A stretch of DNA of 64,000 nucleotides, taken from Nymphaea colorata (Eukaryota; Streptophyta; Magnoliopsida; Nymphaeales; Nymphaeaceae). This document shows, piece after piece, positions 25,752 to 36,904 of this stretch. The notes beneath the pieces are model-generated. The model had not been told where the DNA came from. It ran no database searches and saw only the letters and a program-made list of their open reading frames with translations. The translations under genes were made by a program, and so were the position numbers. Where the stretch lies: contig NC_045148.1 of the NCBI RefSeq assembly GCF_008831285.2, positions 744,001 to 808,000 of the forward strand, written 5' to 3'. Position 1 is the first letter of the stretch, and each line of letters begins with the position of its first letter.

Positions 25752-25942
25752 TGTTGAGGCAACGGTTACTCTGCAGCCAGAGGAAAGTTAACATACCTTC
25801 CTCTTGTGTAGCAATTTTTCCTTTGTTGCTTCTTTCTTTTGTTGTTTCCATCCGTTCCCTCCATTATATGTTTGTAAGGTGAACCACCAAAAAAGAAAAA
25901 GGAATGAAAAGAAAAAAGAGGTCTGGTTTTGTTCTCCCGTGA
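25752..25942 (+). repeat. 3' LTR of copia element
   Basis: It starts TGTTGAGGCAACGGTTACTC after the purine-rich GAGGAGGAGA. It matches the 5' LTR until about GTTCTCCCGTGA. The last few bases differ from the 5' copy, so the end is approximate. Confidence 0.88.
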
Positions 25943-26362
25943 ATGTAGGGAGCAATAGTTGAACCATTTTAAGTTTGTATGAAATTTTCGTCCTTCTTCA
26001 ATATTTGACAAATCTCTCATGTACCAAAAAAAGAGATCACGCGCAAAAAGACGGCTAGAACACGGGATGAGCTTAACTTTTAAGTTGGAATTTGATATTT
26101 CGTTTAACTCTCTTTTTCCATCTGAAATTTTTTTGCAGAAGGATAATTTAGAAAAAATGGAGAGAGAAGCGGACCAAGAAAAAATCTTTATTCAATCTGT
26201 GATTTCAATGTCCACCACTCATGACGGATTAGAAAAATCAAAGGCCTTGATGTTGTTGCTTCTCTCGCCTCCATTAAAGAGTCCAGCCATCGCTTCTCTC
26301 AACTAGCTCTTGGGCTTCAACCGGCAGCCGATCGATCAGGGCAGCGGTCTTCCAGAGCTACC
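25943..26362. other. Upstream region of the membrane-protein gene
   Basis: There are 420 bp between the copia element and the ATG at 26363, holding presumably promoter and 5' UTR of that gene. I see no clear TATA box and no other gene. Confidence 0.5.
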
Positions 26363-26947
26363 ATGGGCAGCGGAGACCAAGATAAGAGGGTCGGCGAGAC
26401 GACGAACATCCACGTGACGGCCCTGGACGGGCTGGTGAGCGTGAACTCCCTCTTCACCATTGCCGTATTTCTGGGGCTTTCTCTGGCCAACCCCGGCCAG
26501 AAGAGCCTCAATAGAAGGGCCGGCTGCGACGCCAGCGCGGAGGCCGCCCGCCAGCTAGTGCTGTGGGAGGTGTTGTCTTTCAGCGCCTTCCTCTTCTCGA
26601 GCCTCATTGCGCAGGGGCTGAAGCTCTCTCTCGTCATCATCAACAGCGACGATCGGGACGAGCCTCGTCACGCCGCCATCGGCTACCGCCTTCTGAGGGC
26701 GGGCTTGGTGCTGTCGGCCGCCGGCTCCTTCTTGGGGTGCGCCACCCTCACCATTTCCATGGTGCTGTTGGTGGAGATCAAGCTGGGGGTGCTGTCCTGC
26801 CGGGGCTGGCACTCTCTAGTCGCCATCGCGGCGCTCGTCACCCTCGTTCCCATTGGGGCGCTCGCCTACATCTCCACCTTCTGGCACGCGTTCTTTGGCT
26901 CTAAACAAGGTGATGCCAAGTCCGCTAACCCCTTGTCGAACAGTTAA
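26363..26947 (+). CDS. Four-helix plant membrane protein, probably MEE60-like
   Basis: This is an intact single-exon frame of 194 residues with a strong start context (GCTACCATGGGC). After a polar N-terminus with NIHVTALDGLVSVNSLF come four hydrophobic segments at about residues 27-45, 66-94, 110-143 and 149-178. The tail is short and polar. The phrase VTALDGLVSVNSLFT and the layout resemble the plant family that includes Arabidopsis MATERNAL EFFECT EMBRYO ARREST 60, whose biochemical role is not established. The coding region is much more GC-rich than its surroundings. The location is probably an internal or plasma membrane (inferred only from the helices). The gene is real with high confidence; the family name is from memory of the motif. 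Confidence 0.8.
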   Translation: MGSGDQDKRVGETTNIHVTALDGLVSVNSLFTIAVFLGLSLANPGQKSLNRRAGCDASAEAARQLVLWEVLSFSAFLFSSLIAQGLKLSLVIINSDDRDEPRHAAIGYRLLRAGLVLSAAGSFLGCATLTISMVLLVEIKLGVLSCRGWHSLVAIAALVTLVPIGALAYISTFWHAFFGSKQGDAKSANPLSNS

Positions 26948-27918
26948 CGCCTCCTGGAGTACGGGAGAAGAAACCGCGGACTTCTCTCTGCAACAATCTA
27001 GACTGCGCCACTTACCTTTCTCGAGAAGAACGAATCAACAACTATTTAGCTCATAATCGTTTCTGTTCAAATGATGTTCTCCAAAACATGTAGCTGAAGT
27101 TGAACATTGTGTTTAAGATCAAACTAAGGTGCTCTTCTGTTATGTTGTTGTTCCATTTTCCTTTTTTCTGGTCATGCAACACTCACGAAGAAGGAAACTT
27201 GTCATGCATCTGTCTCTGTGCTCAGTGCCAGTAGATTCATTTATTGCTGCAACAGTTCCTCCTGTTGCTTTGAACTGGCTGTGAACATGAGCAATACAAC
27301 TTGATTGAGACGAGCTTTAAACTTTTTCCGTTATATACGTTCTCCAGAACACGAATAAGACGTAGGTTCGAAGAACGGTGAACTAAAAACAACAATAAAC
27401 AATGAAGAAAGAGCAGTGTCTTTGTTGTTATGTGCCAAGTGGCACGCGATCGACTTTTTGGAAAAGATATATATGATCACATATCTTATCGTTTAATAGT
27501 TTAATATTCAATCCCCCTTTTCGTTCATTCATTTGGATATTTTACGAACAACCTGTAAAAATAAAATAAAAAATGAAATATTTAAATTAGTAGCACAATA
27601 AAACAAAATATGAAAATAGAAAAACAAAGCAAAGTAGACATCTCATTGAAAAAGAGAGAGATTAACGGGTAAGCATCCGTGTCTTCAGGCAAAATATTGG
27701 CGCCTCTTACATGTTCATGAGCGTGCATTGAATGGTTTATTTAGAATTGCATAGCTCATTCATTAAAAAGTTGTGATAAAAAAAAAGATGACATTATCTA
27801 GTATTAATTTACATATATATTTTTTATTTTTATATTGACCTTTCATTCACAATGAATTAGAGACCTGTGATAAGTGAGTTGGGCGATCAACTTTGAAAAT
27901 CAGACAAATTACCATTCC

Positions 27919-27962
<44 letters not shown>

Positions 27963-29187
27963 CTCTAAATATGATATTTAAAGTGTCTTTTTTGGAGATC
28001 TAACTTTACTAATATAATCTTGTGGATAGGTTGATGTAAAATATTAATTAAGTTGACCATTTTTTGCCCTAATACACGAAAATGAATGGCTCGTAGCATC
28101 AACATTTTGATGGTAGAAAAATCAACATTGTTCATAAAAACAACTTGATTCAAAACATGATTTATATCAAAATAGTTTTCATAAATATGTTAGAATATTT
28201 ATATTTTGTTTCAAATAATTTTTTATCAAAAAACTGAAAGGTTTGGTTTTTGTCCCTAGCTCAGCTGTCTGGTTTCTACTGATAATTTAATGGTTGTTAA
28301 AAGTATCATGAACTATTATCGAATTATAACTTGTCATTAATGTTCACGTACTGTCTTCATTTTAACGATAGATTTTTATGATTTATCCGTTGATATATGT
28401 ACATAGTGTGTGTGTGTGTTAAGTTTTATATAGTCCATGTATGTAGATGAGGTCCAAACGTAGATAGATGGTTCACTCTTGGTATGAGTTTTACCTAAAA
28501 ACATTTCACTACCGACCCAAGTTCTTATCATTTCAGAAAAAAAAGTTAATGTTGACGTTTTGCCACCAAAATGTTGTTTTTTAGAGTTTGTGGGTATTAC
28601 CAGAAAACAAGTTTTCTCAAAATTAGCCTTTAAAAGAAATTGTTTTGAAATTAAGGGATTGAATAATTTGGTCTCCCAGATTATTCACAAAAAAATGAGT
28701 TGTTGTTTAGAAATTAATAAAAACACAAACTAATTTTGAAAAAAATCATTGAAGATTTTTTTTTTTTTTTCAAACATAACTAACAAGCTCTAACAATAAC
28801 ATCATTCAATTTCAATATGGCAACTTGCCTTGATTTAATTTAATATCTCATTCTACCCACATGAACGGTTCAAATTCGGATCAAATAAATCCTATACCAA
28901 ATTTGATTCAATAAGACCCCTTACTATATCAGATTTACATCTAAATCAAATTTGGACTTTTCATTTTAACTTGGAATTCTATATGTGATCAAGTGGGATC
29001 TTTGTCGGATCCTAGTCTGATATCGACCCGGATTTGGATTCGGGTACAGAACTGCACAGTCGGAATCTGATTTGTAAGTTGTAACGGATGTAACTGTCAT
29101 TACCAGATCCGACTAAACGGGTTCAAAATCCAATCCGTGATGGGTTTCCCGATCCATTCATGAAAGATCTTGACTGCCTCCGATGTG
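26948..29187. other. Spacer without recognised genes
   Basis: The first 200-400 bp are probably 3' UTR of the membrane-protein gene. The rest is AT-rich with a (TA)n run at about 27924-27959. At 28860-29150 there is a degenerate repeat of the GGATTTGGATTCGG kind, which also recurs near 41080-41240. No coding series is seen. Confidence 0.65.
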
Positions 29188-29296
29188 CCACGTCACGCAT
29201 GAATCAGCATGCCACGTTTCAAGAAAAAAAGTGGCGGATAATAGAGCGCCACGTCACCGGAAAAGTTCATCTAGTGGTGCAGGTCAAGCCACGTCA
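29188..29296 (+). promoter_or_regulatory. Cluster of four CCACGT elements before CRY-DASH
   Basis: CCACGTCA occurs at 29188-29195, 29249-29256 and 29289-29296, and CCACGT at 29212-29217, all in the same orientation within 109 bp and 73-181 bp upstream of the ATG. ACGT cores of this C/G hybrid type are bound by plant bZIP factors such as HY5 and by stress bZIPs. Light or UV control of a CRY-DASH gene by such factors is plausible but inferred. Confidence 0.6.
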
Positions 29297-29368
29297 TCAC
29301 GAAACCCCCGTTTGGTTCTTCCTCTGCGCCTTCTCAGGCACACACTCTCTCTCTTTATCAAATTCAGG

Positions 29369-32300
29369 ATGACTCGCCTTCTCCCGTCTTCCTCCGCTTC
29401 TCCTCTCTCTAGACTACTTCCTTTCTCGCCCACCTTTCCTCTGATCTCCACCTGCACATCTTCGTTTTCTTTCCCTAGAAAACTCGCCACCAGCTCTCTG
29501 TCTCTCTTTCCCAACCCCACCAAGACCACCACTACCTTCTGCGGCAGCACTTCCCTTCAATACCCATTAAACATGAGTTCTGCTGCTTCATTTAGGACAA
29601 CCACCAATCTAGGAAGAGAAGTTTTGGAGGTGCCGCAGATGGGTGAGGTAGAGATGCACCGTGTTGCAGGGGAAGCGTTGCAGAGGTATACTTCCAATCA
29701 ACTGAAGAGGGACGGCAGGGGCGTGGCGATCGTCTGGTTCCGGAATGACTTGAGAATTTTGGACAATGAGGCTCTCTTCTTGGCATGGAAGTCATCGGAA
29801 GCTGTTTTGCCGGTGTACTGTCTCGATCCCAGGCTATTCGGGACTACCCACTATTTTGGATTCCCTAAAACTGGAGGTAGGGCGTTCGTTCAAGTAAAAG
29901 GCATGAATTTCGTTTGTCTTAAGTGAAAACTGGTTCAGCCAACATTTTGTTTCTTGTGAACTTGCAATTGGTTGATGAACTGAACTGTGTCTATATTTTC
30001 ACGTAACCGGTCGTGTTGCGTGATCTTTTCTTTATTTCTATTGTTGTCATTTTGTAGAAAAAAGTTTTTAAAGACTTTTCTGTGATGAAGATTGTAAATA
30101 CTTGATGCACTGTTCCCGGTGTTGGATTAAATGCTTTGCACATCCCAGATTTTGATGCTTAATGTGTTGTCTTGCAGGTTTTAGAGTGGAATTTTTGTTC
30201 CAGAGCTTGGATGATTTGAAGAAAAATCTTCTGAAAAGAGGATTGAATCTGCTCATATGCCAAGGGAAACCAGAAGAAATACTTCCTTCAATTTCTGAAG
30301 CCCTTGGAGTCCACACGGTATGTGACTTTAGAAGATTGCTGTAGGTGAACTGCTCTGGTTTTCTAACCGATTGATCAAATATTCAGGTTTACGCACACAA
30401 GGAGACGTGCAGTGAGGAGACACTTGTAGAAAAACTTGTTAACAAAGGCCTTGAGAGGATTTTGCTTCAGCCACAGACAACTTCCGCAAATGCCGCTACT
30501 AGAACACCAAAGTTGAAACTTATCTGGGGTAGTACTCTGTACCATCTTCGTGACCTTCCATTTACTTCTGGCAGTTTGCCTGATGTTTATACACAATTCC
30601 GTAAGGTTGGAGTACCTAACTGCCATTCCTTTTTCATTTACAATCTCTTGCTAGTTGCTGTTCCTTCTATTTCTTGCTTTCATGTAAACAATTGGCTAAT
30701 GTTTTCTCTTTTTGTTGGTTGAATGCATGATCCAGTCTGTTGAGTCCAACTGCAAAATCAGAAGTTGCTTCAAAGTTCCTGAAATGCTTGGGCCCCTTCC
30801 TGATAACGCCATGGATCAGTTCGGTGGATGGGGAAGTGTTCCTTCAGTTGAACATCATGGAATGCAGAAAAAGGAGGCAAGTTATTGTTACTTTGTTAGC
30901 TATGCATCTGTTCTTGAGTGGCCTGCTTGCTGGACTATCAGCACAGTCCACAACAAAGAGGCTCTCTCTGGCCATGTCGGTCCTTGAAATTGAGATCTTT
31001 CATGATTATATGATTTGTTCACATCCTGCAACTTCTACTGGACTAATTCGGTGAATGATAATCATACGGCAAATTTTACTGCTATCTGATCGCCCAAGGA
31101 TTGTAATTATACTCCTATAACAGGCATAAATTGAATCACGTACTTGTTTCCTTCCTTCGGATTTTCTGATCTTAATTTAGGCTGTTGAATACTTTGAAAT
31201 AACACTCGAAAATGTCTGGAGACTAAGGTGGTGTTTCTGTTGGATGCAGATTGACAAAGGGATGCATTTTACTGGAGGTGAAACTGCAGCTTTGGCCAGA
31301 GTAAATGAATACTTCTGGAAGAAGGCAAGAACAATTGCTACTCCTCCCAAAATTACTGGATTGCTCACACTTTCAGTTTTACAGAAGCTGTGCATATTTA
31401 ATGAGTACATCTTGTCAAGGAATCCCTGCAAGTCATAGGCAATTTCATATCTCACAACTTTCCAGTTAGACGTCGGTGCTGGTTTTCCTGCTGAAGTAAT
31501 CAGCCCTTCAAATGTTGCACTTGTCATTTGTGTGTGGTTTTCCTTATATGCTGTGATTTTAAGCATGAAAACTGCTTTATCATGGATGTCAAACATGAGT
31601 ACTTGCTCCTCAAATCTATGAGGTTGTTTCTTGGTGTCCAACTGTTGCAGGACTTACTGAAGGTGTATAAAGAGACCAGAAATGGCTTGCTGGGACCAGA
31701 TTATTCAACCAAGTTTTCTCCATGGCTTGCTTTTGGATGCCTTTCTCCTCGTTATGTCTATGAAGAGGTATACTTCTGCAGATTATAAAAAAAGCATTGG
31801 TAGTTAGGGAATAATATGAGCCCAATCAAAGGCTAGTAGGCTACTTGATTGCATCGAAGGGAAAGTTCTTGTTGCAACTTGATTTGGGTACTTGTTCAGA
31901 GACAATACCAAAAAATCACACTGCAAATGCATTCAATCAAGCACCTAAGCACTATTCTTGGTTCAGTTGCAATTTTATAATTTGGCTTGTTCATGTGTGT
32001 TCTTTAACATTCTTAACAACACGTCTTCCATCATTCCATGTTTAGGTAATGAGATACGAAAAAGAAAGACTTGCAAACAATTCAACATATTGGTATGTCC
32101 ACAATCAAAGGCACTGGTTTTACCATATAAAGCTTGCTGGTCGCAAACAGGAACCTTCATTCACTTAGCGGTTTCCTTTTACTTGCACCCCTTTGTATTT
32201 ATTTCAGGGTCTTATTCGAGCTGATATGGAGAGACTACTTCAGGTTTTTGTCTATGAAGTATGGAAATTCCATCTTTCATCTAGGTAATTTTAGATCATT

Positions 32301-34675
32301 TTTTGGCTTATAGTTGATAACATGAACTTTGGATGTAAGTTCTAACAACCCAAGTAAATTCATCTCCAAGGAGAGAGAGATTTTGTTGCTGAACAAACGA
32401 ATAGGTAGAATCTTGAAGAAGAACATTCAAGCAACTTCAATGGACTTTTATCTCTCCACACAAAACTAGAACCTGAATGTTTGGGTTTAAAACTTGTGTA
32501 GAATGAGCCTTCCTTCCTGATCTTGTCATTGATTTTTAGATTTAATCTGTTTTGGATTTTTTTCTTGAGGTGATCAGGATTCACCAGACCATGAGGTTGG
32601 CCAAAAATGTTCGACTAGCGAAATTGCGTAGCTCGTTTTAAAAGATTTCCCGATGTTTGCGAAAATATCGCGATATTAACGTAAAAAATGAGAAAATCGA
32701 TAAAAGAGCTAAAAAATCACGATATTTTGAAAAAAAGGGAAAATATTTATCACATGATTATTGTGTTTTTTCTTGATTTTTTCATTTTTCTGTTTTTAGC
32801 ATTGAATATTGTCATGGATTTAAGTAGAAACTTAAGGTAAGCTATTTTCGTCATTTTATTATCATTTTGATCATTTTTATATAAGTTTGTTTATGTTTTG
32901 CTATTAGTTTCTCATTTATTTCATTCATACCTAACTTTAAAAAAAAATCCAAGATTTTCACGAGAAAAACAACTTTGCTGTTTAAAACCCAAGAAAAATC
33001 TCACTGTTAAAAACATGAGAACCATATTTGTGACAATGGAATTTTAAATATAGACGACCAACTTCAAATATATGTTGTCAAATCGGCCTCTTAGAGAGGG
33101 AGCGCACCGAATCTTGTTGGACATTTTCTGTTTATTCTTGCTGATTTCTTTTTGCTGAAAAAAAATTCAGGTGGACCGAGAAAACTAGAACATCTTAGAT
33201 GGAGCAAGGACAAGAACTTGTTTGAATCATGGAGGGATGGTCGAACTGGGTAACTTTCTTAAGCTCTACCATACAATGATTTTGTGATCTTTGCTTCATT
33301 TGATTCGGCTGCTTAGTAAAAATAGTAATCCTCCTGCAGCTACAGTTTGCATAAACCATGGTCCATAATTTGGATCTGCTGTCGCAAATTTTGTTGCCGT
33401 GAAAATATCCTCTTAAATCAATGGACACAGAAACGTTGGTCCTTTTGCGGCAATAAACAATTGGACACAAGCAAATAAAATTTAAAAAATAGTAAAAATA
33501 CAACAGGATACATGGATTTAAACAAAATGAGCGTCTTATGTTACTTACATCGTGTTAGGTAAGATTAAAAAAAAAATTGCAGTCCTTTTTTCAAATTAAA
33601 ATCTTTTAGTCGTGTGTTCTCATGCTTGCAACGTAAATACCAGAAGATTGAAATATGAATTGTTGGAAAATACTGCGACATTTTAACCCGTCAAAATCAT
33701 GCCACAGTTTCGGCGTACTGATAAAGTTTGAGAACGAATAGAGAGAGATGAAACTGGTAAACAAGGCCTCATCGTTAATCCAAGTAATTAGTTAATGGGT
33801 TTATGGTCTGATCTTGTATTGCGGTTGGTTGTTTGGCTTTTCAGGTACCCACTCATTGATGCAAACATGAAGGAACTGTCGTCCACCGGATTCATGTCCA
33901 ACAGGGGTCGTCAGGTGAGCGCTTCTGTGACTCCCCAACAGAGAAAGTCAGATATATATATATATATATTATATATATAGAGTAATGGTAGACACTTTTT
34001 GCAGATCGTTTGTTCCTTCTTGGTTCGAGATATGGGCATCGATTGGCGGATGGGTGCAGAATGGTTCGAGTCCTGCCTCGTCGACTACGACCCTTGCTCC
34101 AACTACGGCAACTGGACTTATGGCGCAGGTACTCACCCCTACCATTCCCAGATGCTAAATCCTCCGTGGGACAGCTTTATGGACGATCGGATTCGGACAT
34201 GCTCATTTTGGTTTCTTCTTATTTTATCAGGCGTCGGAAATGATCCACGGGAAGATCGATATTTTAGCATTCCAAAGCAGGTTGGTACTATCTATATACC
34301 CTCAAGACAAGCTTCTTTATCAATTTAAAATGATATTTTCGGCGTGAGTTCCCGGTGCTTTATTTTGAAAAAGGGTAGAATCCTATGAGCGCAATTAAGA
34401 AAGTGAATATATCCACGGGAAAATGAGTTTCCTCCGTGACTTGCTAGGCACAAACGTATGATCCAGAGGGGGAGTACGTATCCTACTGGCTGCCGGAGCT
34501 CCGATCACTCCCAAAGGACAGGAGGCATTCCCCCGGGATTTCTTACGTCGACCGCGTGGTGCCGTTGAAGTTCGGAGCCGCGCCGCAGCACCACCACCGC
34601 CCTCACAGGAAGGACGTCGGCCGCGCCTCAGCACCACCACCGCCCTCACAAGAAGGACGTCGGCCGCGCCGATAG
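29369..34675 (+). CDS. CRY3: Cryptochrome DASH (CRY3-type single-strand DNA photolyase)
   Basis: CRY-DASH proteins bind FAD and an antenna pterin and repair cyclobutane dimers in single-stranded DNA, in plants mostly in chloroplasts and mitochondria. Thirteen exons join in frame: 29369-29876, 30178-30317, 30387-30605, 30736-30876, 31250-31324, 31651-31767, 32046-32092, 32208-32284, 33171-33249, 33845-33914, 34005-34128, 34231-34280, 34448-34675, for 624 residues. The Ser/Thr-rich N-terminus looks like a transit peptide. The photolyase domain follows: [101 protein letters not shown]-contact regions are intact. Introns 4 and 5 start with GC (AG then GCAAGT / GCAAGA). A 43-bp tandem duplication in the last exon shifts the tail frame so the protein ends at 34675. 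The core is almost certainly functional. Confidence 0.95.
34585..34670 (+). repeat. 43-bp tandem duplication in the CRY-DASH last exon
   Basis: Copies at 34585-34627 and 34628-34670 differ at two bases only. Each holds CAGCACCACCACCGCCCTCA. As 43 is not a multiple of three, the second copy is read in another frame and ends at a TAG right after it. Confidence 0.95.
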
Positions 34676-34770
34676 CAGGTCAAGAAGGCAGCCGCAGGAC
34701 TCCTCAAGCGACGCACCACCAAGAACATGATGAACCTATCCATTTATTTCACCAATTTTTGGTGCTTTTC

Positions 34771-34776
34771 AATAAA
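34771..34776 (+). terminator. Likely polyadenylation signal of CRY-DASH
   Basis: AATAAA lies 96 bp after the stop codon in a T-rich context. It is the only perfect signal close to the gene's end. Confidence 0.5.
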
Positions 34777-35705
34777 ACAAGAATTTTTTTTCCCAAGTGA
34801 AAATTTTCTAATTATCGGGGGAAGGTGGGGAGACTGGAGATGGATCGAGATCCCAAAGCAGCAGAAGCGACGGAATCTCACATGCTGTTTGGTGAGGACG
34901 TACACGTACTACCACGCCCGAGCATCAATTGAATGAGACACAAACACGCCCGGATCTTTTTACAACCACGAAAACGATTTCACCGCCATCTTGACCGTTG
35001 GTGGTAAAAAATCCAAGGGTAGAGACGAGCCCCACCATTCACCGACCCTGTCATTCACCTTCTCCACGGCCCCTTCTCGTGCAAGAATCCCACTTGCTCT
35101 GTACGAAAACCGCTTTCCATACCGGAAACCGTCGAACAACAGTAGCCGGCAGTATGCAACAAAAGAAGAAATTTCAATCCAGGTCCAGTTTTTTGCCTCC
35201 AATAAAAATAAGTCCCTGGTAAAGACATTTTTCAACCACAAGAACCACAGCGAGTCCACCTTGACCAACATCGTGAATCCGTTTTAAGAAAAGAAAACAA
35301 GTTGTCAGGGTTGAAGACGGGGTCATTAATGTTGCTGACTTGGGCTGATAGAAAATTGTCAGAAGTCAGAACCCACAGCGAGTTATCCAAAATCGTATAC
35401 AGAAGGGCAATTTCGTCACGGCTGAATAAATAGGGAGACGGGCACCGATCCGACTAGGCGTGATCCTAGTGGTAAGTAGCCAGGAGCACCACTGGAAAAA
35501 GCGTTTCATTTTCCCAAGGAAGCATTTCTAGCCGGTGTCTTTTTTCCCGGCGAAACAAACGGGGTCAAAACAATTCCCCGGTACATGAGCGGGAACCCAA
35601 AAAAAGAGCGCGAAACGCTCGTGATGGAGGGAAAAAACTCGAAAAAGGAACCAAAACAAAAAAAGAAACCGAAAATTTCCATGGAATTTAGGAACGAAGG
35701 ACCAG

Positions 35706-36482
35706 TCACGAGGATGCGTTACCGCTGAAGAGGAAGAAACTGCTGCCGTCGGCCACGCCGGAGTGGTCGAAAAGACTGCAGAAACCGCCGTCGTCGACGG
35801 CGATGTCCGGCTCCCCCCACGCATCGTCCGCCTCGCACAAGCCGAAGCCCTGGGCCCGCATCGCTTGGAACTCCTCGTCGAACCGCCAGTCGTCCACCAG
35901 GAAGCCCACCGCTGGCTCCAATAGAGCGAGGCTCGCGGCCGACTCGCAGCCGATCGAGGTTGGCGGGGGCAGGCCTAGTTCGTCATCTGACGCGCCCAGG
36001 AGGTAACCCAACGGAGAACCGGATGCGATGGATCCCGCCTCGACGGAGCTAGGGATTGGAACATTTGAGGGCGACTCATTTTCCGGCATCTGTACACTGC
36101 TCGCAGAGGAATCCATCACCGTCAAGAGTTCATCCGATAAAGGTGTTGTCGACGAACTTTTGTCGTTGATCCCAGCGTCAAGGAGAGAGCCGTCGCCTGA
36201 ATGCGCCGCGGTCTCGAATGTCAATGTCTCTTCCCCGAAAACGGATGGAGGTTGATGAATCTCCTCCTTAAGGCTTGTCATTGCTCCACTAGCAACGCCT
36301 TCCTCCACTGCATTTCCTTCGCCGGGAACGCCGACAGGTTCAAATTGCCTGTGGACTGCGTCCTCTCGGTCCAACAAGGTAACGGTTTCAGCGTGCATCT
36401 TCTTCAAATCCGGCAATACTTCGCCATCCTCTTCCCTGCTACGCTTCGTCGCCATCGCCAACTCTTGGACTCCAAGAAGCAC
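35706..36482 (-). CDS. Acidic, probably nuclear plant protein of unknown function
   Basis: This is an open frame of 258 codons with no introns needed. The start may be at 36482 (MLLGVQELAMATKRSREE) or at 36455 (MATKRSREEDGEVLPDLKKM); the second puts a basic KRSREE patch next to the N-terminus, like a nuclear signal. The protein is rich in Ser, Asp and Glu, with LGYLLGASDDELGLPPPTS near residue 156 and WRFDEEFQAMRAQGFGL near 198, and an acidic tail. I have a weak memory of LGYLL-ASDDELGLPP motifs in uncharacterised plant proteins, but cannot name the family. The region is GC-rich with long non-shadow coding character, and a TATA box lies upstream. Transcriptional co-regulator activity would be a guess. 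Confidence 0.7.
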   Translation of the reverse strand: MLLGVQELAMATKRSREEDGEVLPDLKKMHAETVTLLDREDAVHRQFEPVGVPGEGNAVEEGVASGAMTSLKEEIHQPPSVFGEETLTFETAAHSGDGSLLDAGINDKSSSTTPLSDELLTVMDSSASSVQMPENESPSNVPIPSSVEAGSIASGSPLGYLLGASDDELGLPPPTSIGCESAASLALLEPAVGFLVDDWRFDEEFQAMRAQGFGLCEADDAWGEPDIAVDDGGFCSLFDHSGVADGSSFFLFSGNASS

Positions 36483-36898
36483 AAAAACTGACGGCGAGTC
36501 GCCGGAGTTGAAAACTCCAACTCAACCACGAAACAAACCGAACAAGCAGCACCGAAAGTTGTTCGAAAATTGACCGGACTCTGGCCTCCAAACTAGAGGA
36601 AAACTTCCACAAGAAGAAACAACGAGCACGACATTCGGAAAGAGACCTCGTTCTTCGTACGCGCCTAACGAGGAGGAGGAAGCAATGGTGGGAAAAATCT
36701 CCCTCGGAACAATGGCGCAGGAAATGCTAACGGCGTCTAAGTTCACTGTAGAGTGATGGAAACACTAACGCAGAAGCGGAACACCAGACGGAAGCAAATG
36801 GAGAAGGACGACGGAAACCTAACGGCGAATCGAAGGATAGAAAAGTAATATCTGAAAAAGGCAAGAAGGACGGGGGTCGGTCCTGGGAAGAGCGGGGG

Positions 36899-36904
36899 TT
36901 TATA
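36899..36904 (-). promoter_or_regulatory. TATA box of the acidic-protein gene
   Basis: On the minus strand this reads CTTTATAAAC, about 420 bp before the first ATG at 36482, in a GC-rich promoter. A transcription start near 36870 would give a 5' UTR of about 390 nt, which contains no visible intron. Confidence 0.5.

Larger units (their letters stand above)
20325..25942 (+). mobile_element. Decayed Ty1/copia LTR retrotransposon
   Basis: The element has two direct LTRs of about 190 bp (20325-20518 and 25752-25942), a tRNA-iMet primer-binding site directly after the first LTR, a polypurine run before the second, and gag, protease, integrase, reverse transcriptase and RNase H in copia order. LTR copies differ by substitutions and small indels, and the coding part has several stops and frameshifts, so it is an old insertion. 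A MITE is nested at 23896-24072. I could not find a convincing 5-bp target duplication: the base context is AATCT on the left and the right end is blurred. Confidence 0.92.

Noticed and set aside
20325-25942. 5-bp target-site duplication for the copia element
   Set aside because: The left flank is AATCT, but the 3' LTR end is eroded and the right flank does not match convincingly.
26555-26904. Long frames in other phases over the membrane-protein gene
   Set aside because: They arise from the high GC content of the real frame at 26363-26947.
35803-36491. Plus-strand frames opposite the acidic-protein gene
   Set aside because: They are antisense shadows of a long, better-supported minus-strand frame.
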